A stretch of 24,766 nt of DNA from a virus. The notes beneath the pieces were generated by a model that was not told where the DNA came from, made no database searches, and saw only the letters and a list, made by a program, of their open reading frames with translations. This document shows, one piece after another, positions 6,504 through 11,713 of the stretch (the stretch's first letter is position 1; each line of letters starts with the position of its first letter). The stretch covers positions 1 through 24,766 of IMG/VR virus record IMGVR_UViG_3300047493_000068. One strand, 5' to 3'. Position numbers and translations under genes: made by a program.

Positions 6504-6820
6504 TGCCCCGCCGCAAGTCCGCCGCCGGCGCCACCCATAGCGGCGGCGCGTTCCCGTCTCCTCCCGCAATCCCTGAGCCGCCGGAGACTGACCGAGATCG
6601 GGCACTCAAAGCTGAAACCATGCGGCTGCTGGCAGAAATCAAGGAGAACCTCTACCAGCAGCATCTTGCCCGGGCGGTTAATCTCGCGCTGATGGCGCAG
6701 CGGCGCCAGGGACCGTTGGTCGAGTTCTTCGTGCAGCTTGGGCGCAAGTATGCCGATCTCGCAGACAATGGGCCGCAGAAGCCGCGGCTCCGCATCATTG
6801 ATGGAGGCGGGGACCGATGA
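6503..6820 (+). CDS. Hypothetical protein (105 aa)
   Basis: The ATG at 6503 overlaps the previous stop as TGATG. The first 35 residues are basic and proline-rich and probably disordered. The remainder is helical (ETMRLLAEIKENLYQQHLAR) and ends in a glycine-aspartate tail. Its stop overlaps the next ATG. It is kept as real because of the unbroken chain of coupled genes; no family is recognised. Confidence 0.62.
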   Translation: MPRRKSAAGATHSGGAFPSPPAIPEPPETDRDRALKAETMRLLAEIKENLYQQHLARAVNLALMAQRRQGPLVEFFVQLGRKYADLADNGPQKPRLRIIDGGGDR

Positions 6821-7014
6821 CCTGCGTCTCTGGCGCCCCGCCCCGCATCACCCGCGCCGACATCCGCAAGCTGGCGCCTACGCTCCCCGAGCTGGTGGGC
6901 ATCCTTGCCCGTAATTTCCCGCGCCTGCCATGGGCGGAGCGGATGAGGCTGCTAAGGCTGGCCGGGCGCGTCGTCCGCATCCGGGTCCAGTTGCTTTTGC
7001 TGGTCTGGACGTAG
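6817..7014 (+). CDS. Small basic hypothetical protein (65 aa)
   Basis: The start overlaps the preceding stop (ATGA). The protein carries a basic helical core and ends with a short hydrophobic stretch (VQLLLLVWT) that may touch a membrane or pack in a complex. It is the last gene before a strong terminator at 7038, so it closes the operon that begins at 4988. Function unknown. Confidence 0.55.
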   Translation: MTCVSGAPPRITRADIRKLAPTLPELVGILARNFPRLPWAERMRLLRLAGRVVRIRVQLLLLVWT

Positions 7015-7037
7015 CCGCGGCATCCGATCGGCTACGG

Positions 7038-7063
7038 AACCCCGCTTTTAAAGCGGGGTTTTT
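7038..7063 (+). terminator. Rho-independent terminator after the small-protein operon
   Basis: AACCCCGC and GCGGGGTT form a GC-rich stem with a short TTTTAAA loop, followed by a T run (TTTTT). It lies 24 bp after the last stop of the operon. Confidence 0.85.
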
Positions 7064-7126
7064 CTTGCCGACACCGCTCTCCCCGAGATGCTTGCCACCC
7101 GGGCCGGGCATGGCCATGCTGACGGG

Positions 7127-7336
7127 ATGTTCGCCATCACCGAGGCCGATGCTGCTGCGATTCGCGCCATCTTCGATGAGGAGGGCGAGCTGTCGGCGGC
7201 GATAGAGGTGCGCCGTCGGTTTCCGGGCATCACCGACAATGCGAAGGCGCGGGACTGCGCCAGGACGATCGCCGGATGGGCCCCACTGCCGCCGCCGAGC
7301 ACGGTGACGCGGCTGCATCCCCGGAAGGGCGCATAG
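7127..7336 (+). CDS. Hypothetical protein (69 aa)
   Basis: The preferred start is the ATG at 7127, giving MFAITEADAAAIRAIFDEEG; an upstream in-frame ATG at 7088 adds 13 less plausible residues. The protein has an acidic helical first half and a basic second half (ARDCARTIAGW). Similar short ORFs occur on plasmids and prophages of alphaproteobacteria as I recall, but no function is known. It stands alone between two hairpins, so it has its own transcript or read-through. Confidence 0.65.
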   Translation: MFAITEADAAAIRAIFDEEGELSAAIEVRRRFPGITDNAKARDCARTIAGWAPLPPPSTVTRLHPRKGA

Positions 7337-7364
7337 CGGGGCTTCCGGCAGTGCGAAACCCCGC
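7336..7364 (+). terminator. Possible terminator hairpin
   Basis: GCGGGG (7336-7341) pairs with CCCCGC (7359-7364) around a 17-nt loop, directly at the stop of the 69-residue ORF. No clear T run follows, so termination is less certain than at 7038. Confidence 0.35.
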
Positions 7365-7423
7365 CCTCACAGCTGGCTTTTAGAACTCACGCGCCCGTTA
7401 CCTTCCGGAAGCCCGACCCAAAA

Positions 7424-7453
7424 GCACCGGGGATGCATTGGTCCATATATCCC
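7424..7453. repeat. Left arm of a perfect 30-bp inverted repeat
   Basis: All 30 bases are the reverse complement of 8067-8096. The arms enclose 613 bp carrying one minus-strand gene (7570-7938). The arm contains ATGCAT and CCATATAT. No target-site duplication is visible outside the arms. Confidence 0.8.
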
Positions 7454-7454
7454 G

Positions 7455-7520
7455 CTTACCTCCGTCGTTGCTCCGTCGCCTCTCTGGCGTTGCCCCGGCG
7501 CTGCTCCGGCGGTAGCCACC
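7455..7520 (+). repeat. Degenerate 11-bp periodic repeats inside the left arm
   Basis: Six successive 11-mers share a pyrimidine-rich pattern: CTTACCTCCGT, CGTTGCTCCGT, CGCCTCTCTGG, CGTTGCCCCGG, CGCTGCTCCGG, CGGTAGCCACC. They begin 1 bp after the left inverted-repeat arm. The period is half that of the 22-bp array beside the right arm. The signal is weak and could be low-complexity drift. Confidence 0.35.
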
Positions 7521-7569
7521 GCCGAAGGCGCGGGGGTGTAGCCCTTGGCCTGCCGCATGAAGGGTCCGA

Positions 7570-7938
7570 CTATTGTCCGGCTGCTTTTGCGCTCTCCCGT
7601 TTCGCCCGCTCCGCCTTGTTCCGCTGAACCCGCGCCCAAACCCGGCGCACCGAGTTCCCGTTGGGTGGCAAGCCGCGCGATCCGACAACCCCGTCCTCGG
7701 CCATGATCTTAGCCAGCTCATCCCAGCCAACGCGCGCCAAGCCGGTCCCGCGCCAGTTCCGCAGCTCGTCGACCTGCTCATGGTTGTCCCAGAGCCAGCA
7801 AAAGACCGGCTCGCGTGTCAGATGGGGGTATTGCGCCGAGAGCTTGGCGAAGATCGCCTTGTCGGCGGCTGAGGGCCGGTCAGCCCGCTCGATATCTGCC
7901 GCGAGGGCCTTGAGCACCTTGGATCGTCGATCGGGCAT
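7570..7938 (-). CDS. Hypothetical protein (122 aa) enclosed by the 30-bp inverted repeat
   Basis: The ATG at 7938 has AGGAG 8 nt upstream; a longer ORF back to 8082 would run through the repeat array and is rejected. The protein starts MPDRRSKVLKALAADI. It has a tryptophan-rich middle (VFCWLWDNHEQVDELRNW) and a glycine-rich turn (VGSRGLPPNGNSVRRVW), and ends in a basic alanine-rich tail. The last 60 residues could hold a helix-turn-helix (GWDELAKIMAEDG, then NSVRRVWARVQR), so DNA binding to the adjacent 22-bp repeats is a reasonable guess. Family not recognised. Confidence 0.68.
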   Translation of the reverse strand: MPDRRSKVLKALAADIERADRPSAADKAIFAKLSAQYPHLTREPVFCWLWDNHEQVDELRNWRGTGLARVGWDELAKIMAEDGVVGSRGLPPNGNSVRRVWARVQRNKAERAKRESAKAAGQ

Positions 7939-7972
7939 GAGGCCGTCTCCTGGCGGATCGCAAATGGACGCT

Positions 7973-8060
7973 TCACCGTCCATGACACGCCCGTCTGGCG
8001 ACCATTGAACGCCCGTCGATAGTCCACCGAAGTGCCGTCCAACGTCCATCGTGGTTCCGT
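7973..8060. repeat. Four tandem imperfect 22-bp repeats
   Basis: Units start at 7973, 7995, 8017 and 8039. Each has CCA at unit positions 8-10 and ends in CCGT, with the rest variable. Since 22 is not a multiple of 3, the pattern is not a protein repeat. The array sits 34 bp upstream of the 122-residue gene's start and 6 bp from the right inverted-repeat arm. It resembles an iteron or multi-site operator array. Confidence 0.55.
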
Positions 8061-8066
8061 CATCGT

Positions 8067-8096
8067 GGGATATATGGACCAATGCATCCCCGGTGC
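8067..8096. repeat. Right arm of a perfect 30-bp inverted repeat
   Basis: This arm is the exact reverse complement of 7424-7453. Together they bound a 673-bp unit (7424-8096). Confidence 0.8.
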
Positions 8097-8172
8097 CGGC
8101 GCCTCCCAGTGCCTCAACAGTTCATGCGCTCGCGCGCGATGCTTGGCAGGGGCGCTGCCGGCATTCGCAGGT

Positions 8173-8646
8173 TCAGAGGGCGTCGGCTTTGGCCTCAGCC
8201 TGCAATGCTGACGCCAAGCCCTTCAGCCCGGCTTGCGCCTCGTTCCACAGATCATCGGGAATCAGCTCGCCACGCACCGTGATCAGCCTTTCACCCTCAA
8301 TCACGACATCCGCGCCCGCCGCACGGATACGGCGCAGTAGATCGGCGCCGGGCTCTACCAGCGGTGGGACTACGGGCGTCACCGGTGGGGCGGCCGACCG
8401 GCTCTCTTCTACCTCGGGGCGTCGCTTCAGCCTGACGCCGAGACCCCCACCATTGTCAGGGAGAAACTCGATGCCAGCCGCTTCAAGGGCTGCCTGCATC
8501 GCAGCCAGCGTCGACTGGATCGGAACTGCGCGTCCTCGTTCGAAGCGGCGGACCGTTGCCTCGCCTACAGCCGCGGCCGTCGCCAGAGTTTCCACCGACC
8601 AGTTTAGGGCACCGCGTGCCATCCGAGATTGCTCAGGTCCGATCAT
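8173..8646 (-). CDS. XRE-family transcriptional regulator (157 aa)
   Basis: The N-terminal Cro/C1 helix-turn-helix covers residues 4-60 (LNWSVETLATAAAVGEATVR), followed by EFLPDNGGGLGVR, the same tail as the regulator at 4663-4902. A proline-rich linker then leads to a C-terminal helical domain of about 60 residues that the smaller paralogue lacks. Its ATG overlaps the stop of the terminase-like gene, so it is second in a two-gene minus-strand operon. A perfect palindrome (8648-8664) lies immediately before its start, inside the upstream gene's coding end. It is probably an autoregulator. Confidence 0.83.
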   Translation of the reverse strand: MIGPEQSRMARGALNWSVETLATAAAVGEATVRRFERGRAVPIQSTLAAMQAALEAAGIEFLPDNGGGLGVRLKRRPEVEESRSAAPPVTPVVPPLVEPGADLLRRIRAAGADVVIEGERLITVRGELIPDDLWNEAQAGLKGLASALQAEAKADAL

Positions 8647-8885
8647 GTGACCGAAATACGGTCATTCTTCAATCGGTGCAACTTGATGAGGTATCCAGCC
8701 TCGCGCGCGCGGGCGCACTTGGCGCGGAAATCGGGGTCAGCATCCATCCACCCCTCGACGGTCCTTCGCCCAGGCATATGCTCGTCCTGGCAGATCCGCC
8801 GCATGCTCTCGCCACTCGCCAGCCGCTCGCAGATCTCCTCGGCAATTTCCGGGGAGTAAAGACTAGGGCGACCGCGCTTGGGCAT
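8643..8885 (-). CDS. Terminase small-subunit-like DNA-binding protein (80 aa, short)
   Basis: The N-terminus MPKRGRPSLYSPEIAEEICERL, with a following helix-turn-helix (GESMRRICQDEHMPGRRTVEGW) and DADPDFRAKCARARE, matches the DNA-recognition part of phage terminase small subunits. Typical members run to about 140-200 residues; this one stops at 80, before the oligomerisation region, and ends in the XRE gene's operator. GGAG lies 7 nt before the ATG. No large terminase, portal or capsid gene is present, so it may now be a DNA-binding regulator or a remnant. Alternatively it marks the packaging site for a helper phage. Confidence 0.68.
   Translation of the reverse strand: MPKRGRPSLYSPEIAEEICERLASGESMRRICQDEHMPGRRTVEGWMDADPDFRAKCARAREAGYLIKLHRLKNDRISVT
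8648..8664. promoter_or_regulatory. Operator-like palindrome at the XRE start
   Basis: TGACCG-N5-CGGTCA is perfect and lies 1 bp upstream of the regulator's start codon, within the last codons of the preceding gene. The position fits roadblock or autorepression by the XRE protein. Confidence 0.5.
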
Positions 8886-8924
8886 TGGCGTTCTCCGCAG
8901 CCATCGCGCACGCGCGCAAGGGGA

Positions 8925-8938
8925 TGTCCCGCGGGACA
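8925..8938. promoter_or_regulatory. Perfect 14-bp palindrome upstream of the terminase-like gene
   Basis: TGTCCCGCGGGACA is a perfect palindrome 40 bp upstream of the terminase-like gene. A related sequence (GTCCCGCGTGTCC) follows shortly after. It is an operator candidate; the binding protein is unknown. Confidence 0.4.
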
Positions 8939-9030
8939 CGACGCGGAAGTCCGAACCAAGTCCCGCGTGTCCGAGGCGTGAGGCGGGCTGAGGGCAGTGT
9001 GGTGCTGGCGGCGGGCGACCACCGCGTTCC

Positions 9031-9195
9031 CGGAACCTGTTCGTCAACCTCCACACAGGCGCCTCCATCAACCTCATCGTGCGGAAGCGGCAGCTTGGCG
9101 TTGCCGTGCTGATGAACGGCACCATCGTGACGACGAATAAAATTGGCGCTTTCGTTGCGGATTCGTGGCGCGTCAGGTTCCTTGTAAGTCATTGA
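9031..9195 (+). pseudogene. Orphan coding-like fragment without a start
   Basis: In frame from 9031, about 54 codons read as well-formed protein (NLFVNLHTGASINLIVRK, then VAVLMNGTIVTTNKIGAFVA, then DSWRVRFLVSH) ending in TGA at 9193-9195. The first 35 codons nearly all end in G or C. There is no start codon with a ribosome-binding site, and an in-frame TGA at 8989 limits the frame upstream. It looks like the 3' end of a lost gene. Family not recognised. Confidence 0.33.
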
Positions 9196-9293
9196 AATCA
9201 TTATGCGTCAGGTCTGCGTTAGGTGCTCTGCGTCAGGTGCGTCAGGTGCATTCTAAGCGCTTGATTTCATTGTGCGCTCGGTCTGCGTCGGGT
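9170..9293 (+). repeat. GCGTCAGGT short repeats within a 69-bp duplication (iteron-like)
   Basis: GCGTCAGGT occurs at 9170, 9205, 9230 and 9239, with variants at 9216 (GCGTTAGGT), 9274 (GCGCTCGGT) and 9285 (GCGTCGGGT). The block from 9170 is repeated imperfectly from 9239 at an offset of 69 bp, keeping the paired sites 11 bp apart in both copies (9205/9216 and 9274/9285). Such direct repeats ahead of a replication operon are typical of origin or initiator-binding sites. Confidence 0.62.
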
Positions 9294-9321
9294 GCGCGCG
9301 CGCTGTCCCCCATACCCCCTA

Positions 9322-9359
9322 TACGTAAGCGCGCCCTTTTGGGTCGACGCGCTTACGTA
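9322..9359. repeat. Long perfect hairpin with an inner hairpin
   Basis: TACGTAAGCGCG (9322-9333) and CGCGCTTACGTA (9348-9359) are perfect 12-bp arms. The loop begins with CCC-TTTT-GGG, which can form its own small stem. No T run follows on the plus strand. It lies between the GCGTCAGGT repeats and the replication operon, so an origin or attenuator role is more likely than simple termination. Confidence 0.6.
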
Positions 9360-9516
9360 ATGAAGGGGAAGAGAGATAGCCCGCGCAAAAGAGGGTTGCA
9401 GCCGTGGTGCCCGTCGTGACCGGCATACGGGCTCTATTCCGCTCGCCCGCACAAGCCACCCGAACAAGGGTAAAAAAGAATTGCGGCACGATGCCGTGTT
9501 TGGTATTCTGCGCGTC
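9360..9516 (+). promoter_or_regulatory. Leader region before the phage-type replication operon
   Basis: From the hairpin to the next gene I see no other ORF. A purine-rich stretch AAGGGTAAAAAAGAA lies just before TTG at 9481. It could serve as the ribosome-binding site if translation starts there rather than at the ATG at 9517. No convincing sigma-70 promoter can be assigned by eye. Confidence 0.3.
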
Positions 9517-10389
9517 ATGGCAACCAGTGGCCAAGTGATCGACCGATTCGCAACAGTGTTAGGGCTGGCGCCGTCCGCGCTGGACCGAGTACTGCGCCCT
9601 CTGCGGGAGGGCGGGCTCGCGCCAGCCGGATCGCCAGGCCGCAAGAGCCTGCAGGGTCACTATGAGCCCGTGCACCTCGTCAACGTGGTTTTGGGTCTTG
9701 CTGGCGCGCAGCTGAGCGAGGCAGCGGGCGCTGCTGCGGCACTCCGGCCGCTTGCCTGGACCGGCTCTGCGCCTTCGGCAGACTTCACTGGCCCGTTGAT
9801 CCAGGGCGACCTGGGATCGGTCCTGGAGAACCTCATCACCACCGAGGACCAGCGTTTGGTGACCGCGCTTCCGCGGTTGGAAATCACGCTCTGCCTCAAT
9901 CCGGTCGAGGCGATTCTGGACTTTCCTCCCATCGAGCCGGAGGGCAGTCACCACTCCGACTTTTACCAACTGCCGCAGGCCGAGCTTGACTACGGAATAC
10001 CTGAAGCGCCTCCGAACCTTCGGCGCACCACGACGATCCGCGGTCCCGTGCTGATGGCCGCGCGTGATCTCTGGCGGGACACGCGGGAGTGGCTTGCGCT
10101 GAAGGCAATTGGCGAGAGCTTCAACGAACTCTTCGCCATCGACGACGCGCAGCGCGCGGCGAATCGCAAGTCCAAAAACGAAACCGGCGCAACCCCTGGC
10201 AGGGCGGCGCCGGCTAAACGTGCCCAAACCGTCGAGACGGAAAGGGGTGGCCCTGAACAAGCGCACCCTACGGAAAAGAGAAAAAACTCTCAACCGCTTT
10301 CCAGCTCGACGGCTCACTCATCCTCCACATTTAGGAGCCGAACCCGTGCTGAGCCCCGACATGAGGCCGATTACCGAGCTGCCCTCTAA
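9517..10389 (+). CDS. Phage-type hypothetical protein, probable DNA-binding N-terminus (290 aa)
   Basis: This is the first gene of the replication operon. The ATG at 9517 gives MATSGQVIDRFATVLGLAPS, but it lacks a good ribosome-binding site. The TTG at 9481 has AAGGG upstream and adds 12 residues. The first 70 residues look like a winged helix (VLGLAPSALDRVLRPLREGG, then GRKSLQGHYEPVHLVNVVLG), similar to regulators that respond to their own DNA sites. The middle is a globular domain, and the last 80 residues are basic and low-complexity. Its place just after a repeat-rich noncoding block suggests it may bind those repeats. I recall similar unnamed proteins in alphaproteobacterial prophages but cannot give a family. 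Confidence 0.72.
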   Translation: MATSGQVIDRFATVLGLAPSALDRVLRPLREGGLAPAGSPGRKSLQGHYEPVHLVNVVLGLAGAQLSEAAGAAAALRPLAWTGSAPSADFTGPLIQGDLGSVLENLITTEDQRLVTALPRLEITLCLNPVEAILDFPPIEPEGSHHSDFYQLPQAELDYGIPEAPPNLRRTTTIRGPVLMAARDLWRDTREWLALKAIGESFNELFAIDDAQRAANRKSKNETGATPGRAAPAKRAQTVETERGGPEQAHPTEKRKNSQPLSSSTAHSSSTFRSRTRAEPRHEADYRAAL

Positions 10390-10582
10390 GCTCACCGCGT
10401 ACGCAGGCAAGCCGTCGCCGCCGTATCGCAAGCTTTGGGAAATGGTCGTCCAGGGGGCAATTCCCGCCGAGCGACATAATGGCCGATGGCACTTCGCCGA
10501 AGCCAATGTCCCCGCCATCGCGACGGTAATCGGGCTGACGCGGGGCGAAGAAGCACCCAAGAAGCGCGCGCGAGCCGCATAG
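10346..10582 (+). CDS. Small excisionase/MerR-like DNA-binding protein (78 aa)
   Basis: The GTG at 10346 is chosen because AGGAG lies 8 nt upstream; the alternative ATG at 10361 shortens it by 5 residues. The gene overlaps the end of the preceding one by 44 bp in another frame. The protein (YRKLWEMVVQGAIPAERHNG, then RWHFAEANVPAIATVIGL) matches the winged-helix pattern of phage excisionase and MerR-like proteins, in which a helix-turn-helix is followed by a small wing reading R-x-G-R-W. It ends with a basic tail. A role as regulator of the replication operon or as a recombination factor is possible. Confidence 0.7.
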   Translation: MLSPDMRPITELPSKLTAYAGKPSPPYRKLWEMVVQGAIPAERHNGRWHFAEANVPAIATVIGLTRGEEAPKKRARAA

Positions 10583-10586
10583 AAAA

Positions 10587-10622
10587 CCCCGCAACAGGCC
10601 GGCAGCAACGGCATGTGCGGGG
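10587..10622 (+). terminator. Possible attenuator/terminator stem in the replication operon
   Basis: CCCCGCA (10587-10593) pairs with TGCGGGG (10616-10622) around a 22-nt loop, right after a stop codon. There is no T run, so it is more likely an attenuator or mRNA-stabilising hairpin than a strong terminator. Confidence 0.35.
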
Positions 10623-10722
10623 CTTGGAGCTTTGCAGATTAGGACTAGGACGAAAGTCTTACTACCGCAGTTCGCTCCTCTGCTCAAGCGCTGCTTCGCC
10701 GGCTCCGACTAGGAGTCGTCTA

Positions 10723-10899
10723 TTGTCCAAGAGCTTCTCGGTTTCAGATCGCCAAGGGGGTGTTCCGCTCTATGCGCGCCCGCGAGATGAGCCTTCTCGC
10801 CTTGATAGACTTGCGGATGCGGAACTGCAGTTCGGCCATCACACCGCCGCTGAGCGGCTGTCTCGGCTTGCTGCCGAGCTGCGGGAGGCGCACGCATGA
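10723..10899 (+). CDS. Small acidic hypothetical protein (58 aa), TTG start
   Basis: AGGAG lies 7 nt before TTG at 10723, giving MSKSFSVSDRQGGVPLYARP. The second half is a clear amphipathic helix (SRLDRLADAELQFG, then AAERLSRLAAELREA). Its stop overlaps the next start as ATGA. It is likely real because of the strong ribosome-binding site and coupled overlap. Function unknown. Confidence 0.58.
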   Translation: MSKSFSVSDRQGGVPLYARPRDEPSRLDRLADAELQFGHHTAAERLSRLAAELREAHA

Positions 10900-11411
10900 A
10901 CCGCGCTCAGAGACGCGCGTCGAAGGCACGCAGCACGCTTCAGGCCTGCACACCCGAAAACTTGGCTCAGGCTGCGGTAGCAGCTGACCAAGCGGGCCAG
11001 CCAGGTGTCGCTGAACTGATGCGGCAGGTGCGCCGCGGCGGGTTGGCGCTGTTCTTCAATTCCGACCGCACGCAGACCGTCACTGTTGAGGAGCTGAACC
11101 AGGCGCAGAGGCCTACGATCGTCGTCGTTGGCGACGACGACTACCAATCAACTGGACCCGCCGGCTGGCGCTGCTCGGCAACCGTCGCTGAGTGGGCAGC
11201 CGCGGCCGTAATCCATGCCGCCGGCGCCACGGCGGACACCTATGCTGAGGCGGCGAAAGCGGCTCGGTTGCTCGGGCGCGCGGTGCTCATCGAGACCGAC
11301 ACTGCGAATGCATTGGCGTGGGCCAAAGTGTTCGAGCCGAAACGGGTCCTGATGGTCCTGCCGAAAGACGGTCCGCACCCGATCATGCCGCCGCGGAGTG
11401 CGGTGCATTGA
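10896..11411 (+). CDS. Phage-type hypothetical protein (171 aa)
   Basis: The ATG overlaps the previous stop. After a basic N-terminus the protein has a possible alternating beta/alpha layout with hydrophobic strands ending in acidic residues (PTIVVVGDDDYQS; RAVLIETDTANALAW; KRVLMVLPKDG). This layout is compatible with a Rossmann-like or Toprim-like fold that binds a nucleotide or metal. It lies directly upstream of the primase-type genes, so a role in phage-type replication is plausible. I do not recognise a named family. Confidence 0.68.
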   Translation: MNRAQRRASKARSTLQACTPENLAQAAVAADQAGQPGVAELMRQVRRGGLALFFNSDRTQTVTVEELNQAQRPTIVVVGDDDYQSTGPAGWRCSATVAEWAAAAVIHAAGATADTYAEAAKAARLLGRAVLIETDTANALAWAKVFEPKRVLMVLPKDGPHPIMPPRSAVH

Positions 11412-11713
11412 ACGCCCTCTATGACGGGTGCGGCGAGCCAATCTTCGCCGAACCGCTCCCGCCCGCGCGCTTTGCCGACACGGATCACTGCATAGTCACC
11501 TTCGATCGTTGGCAGCATCCGGTATGGGAAGGCGGTGGCATCGACCTGATCCTGCAGATCGAGGAGACGACAGAGCCTCTCCCACCGTACTATCTCGATC
11601 GTCTCTCGACCTGTCTGCGGTGCGGTGGCTTCATCGCGGTGCATGGCCCCGATGCTGAGGCCGTGGCTGAAGTGGTCGAGACAATCACTGCCGCTGCTGA
11701 GGTGACGCAGTGA
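11408..11713 (+). CDS. Hypothetical protein (101 aa), TTG start
   Basis: TTG at 11408 overlaps the previous stop (TTGA) and has GGAG 9 nt upstream. The protein begins MNALYDGCGEPIFAEPLPPA, has an acidic strand-rich centre (HCIVTFDRWQHPVWEGGGID), and contains CLRCGG followed by GFIAVHGPDAEA. The fold may be methyltransferase-like or a small Rossmann fragment, but this is a guess. It is coupled on both sides within the replication operon. Confidence 0.6.
   Translation: MNALYDGCGEPIFAEPLPPARFADTDHCIVTFDRWQHPVWEGGGIDLILQIEETTEPLPPYYLDRLSTCLRCGGFIAVHGPDAEAVAEVVETITAAAEVTQ

Noticed and set aside
7973-8060. CRISPR-like array
   Set aside because: The units are contiguous imperfect 22-mers without distinct spacers, and no cas gene is present.
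8863-9201. 112-residue minus-strand ORF upstream of the terminase-like gene
   Set aside because: It is antisense to the better coding-like fragment at 9031-9195 and overlaps the terminase-like gene's start region in another frame; no ribosome-binding site.
9165-9419. 84-residue ORF with an apparent peptide repeat
   Set aside because: The peptide repeat is produced by the 69-bp DNA duplication, which happens to preserve phase; composition and start are poor and the frame runs through the hairpin.
11318-11407. N-terminal extension of the 101-residue gene to the ATG at 11318
   Set aside because: The extension overlaps the previous gene by about 90 bp and reads as noncoding; the TTG at 11408 has GGAG and a stop-start overlap.
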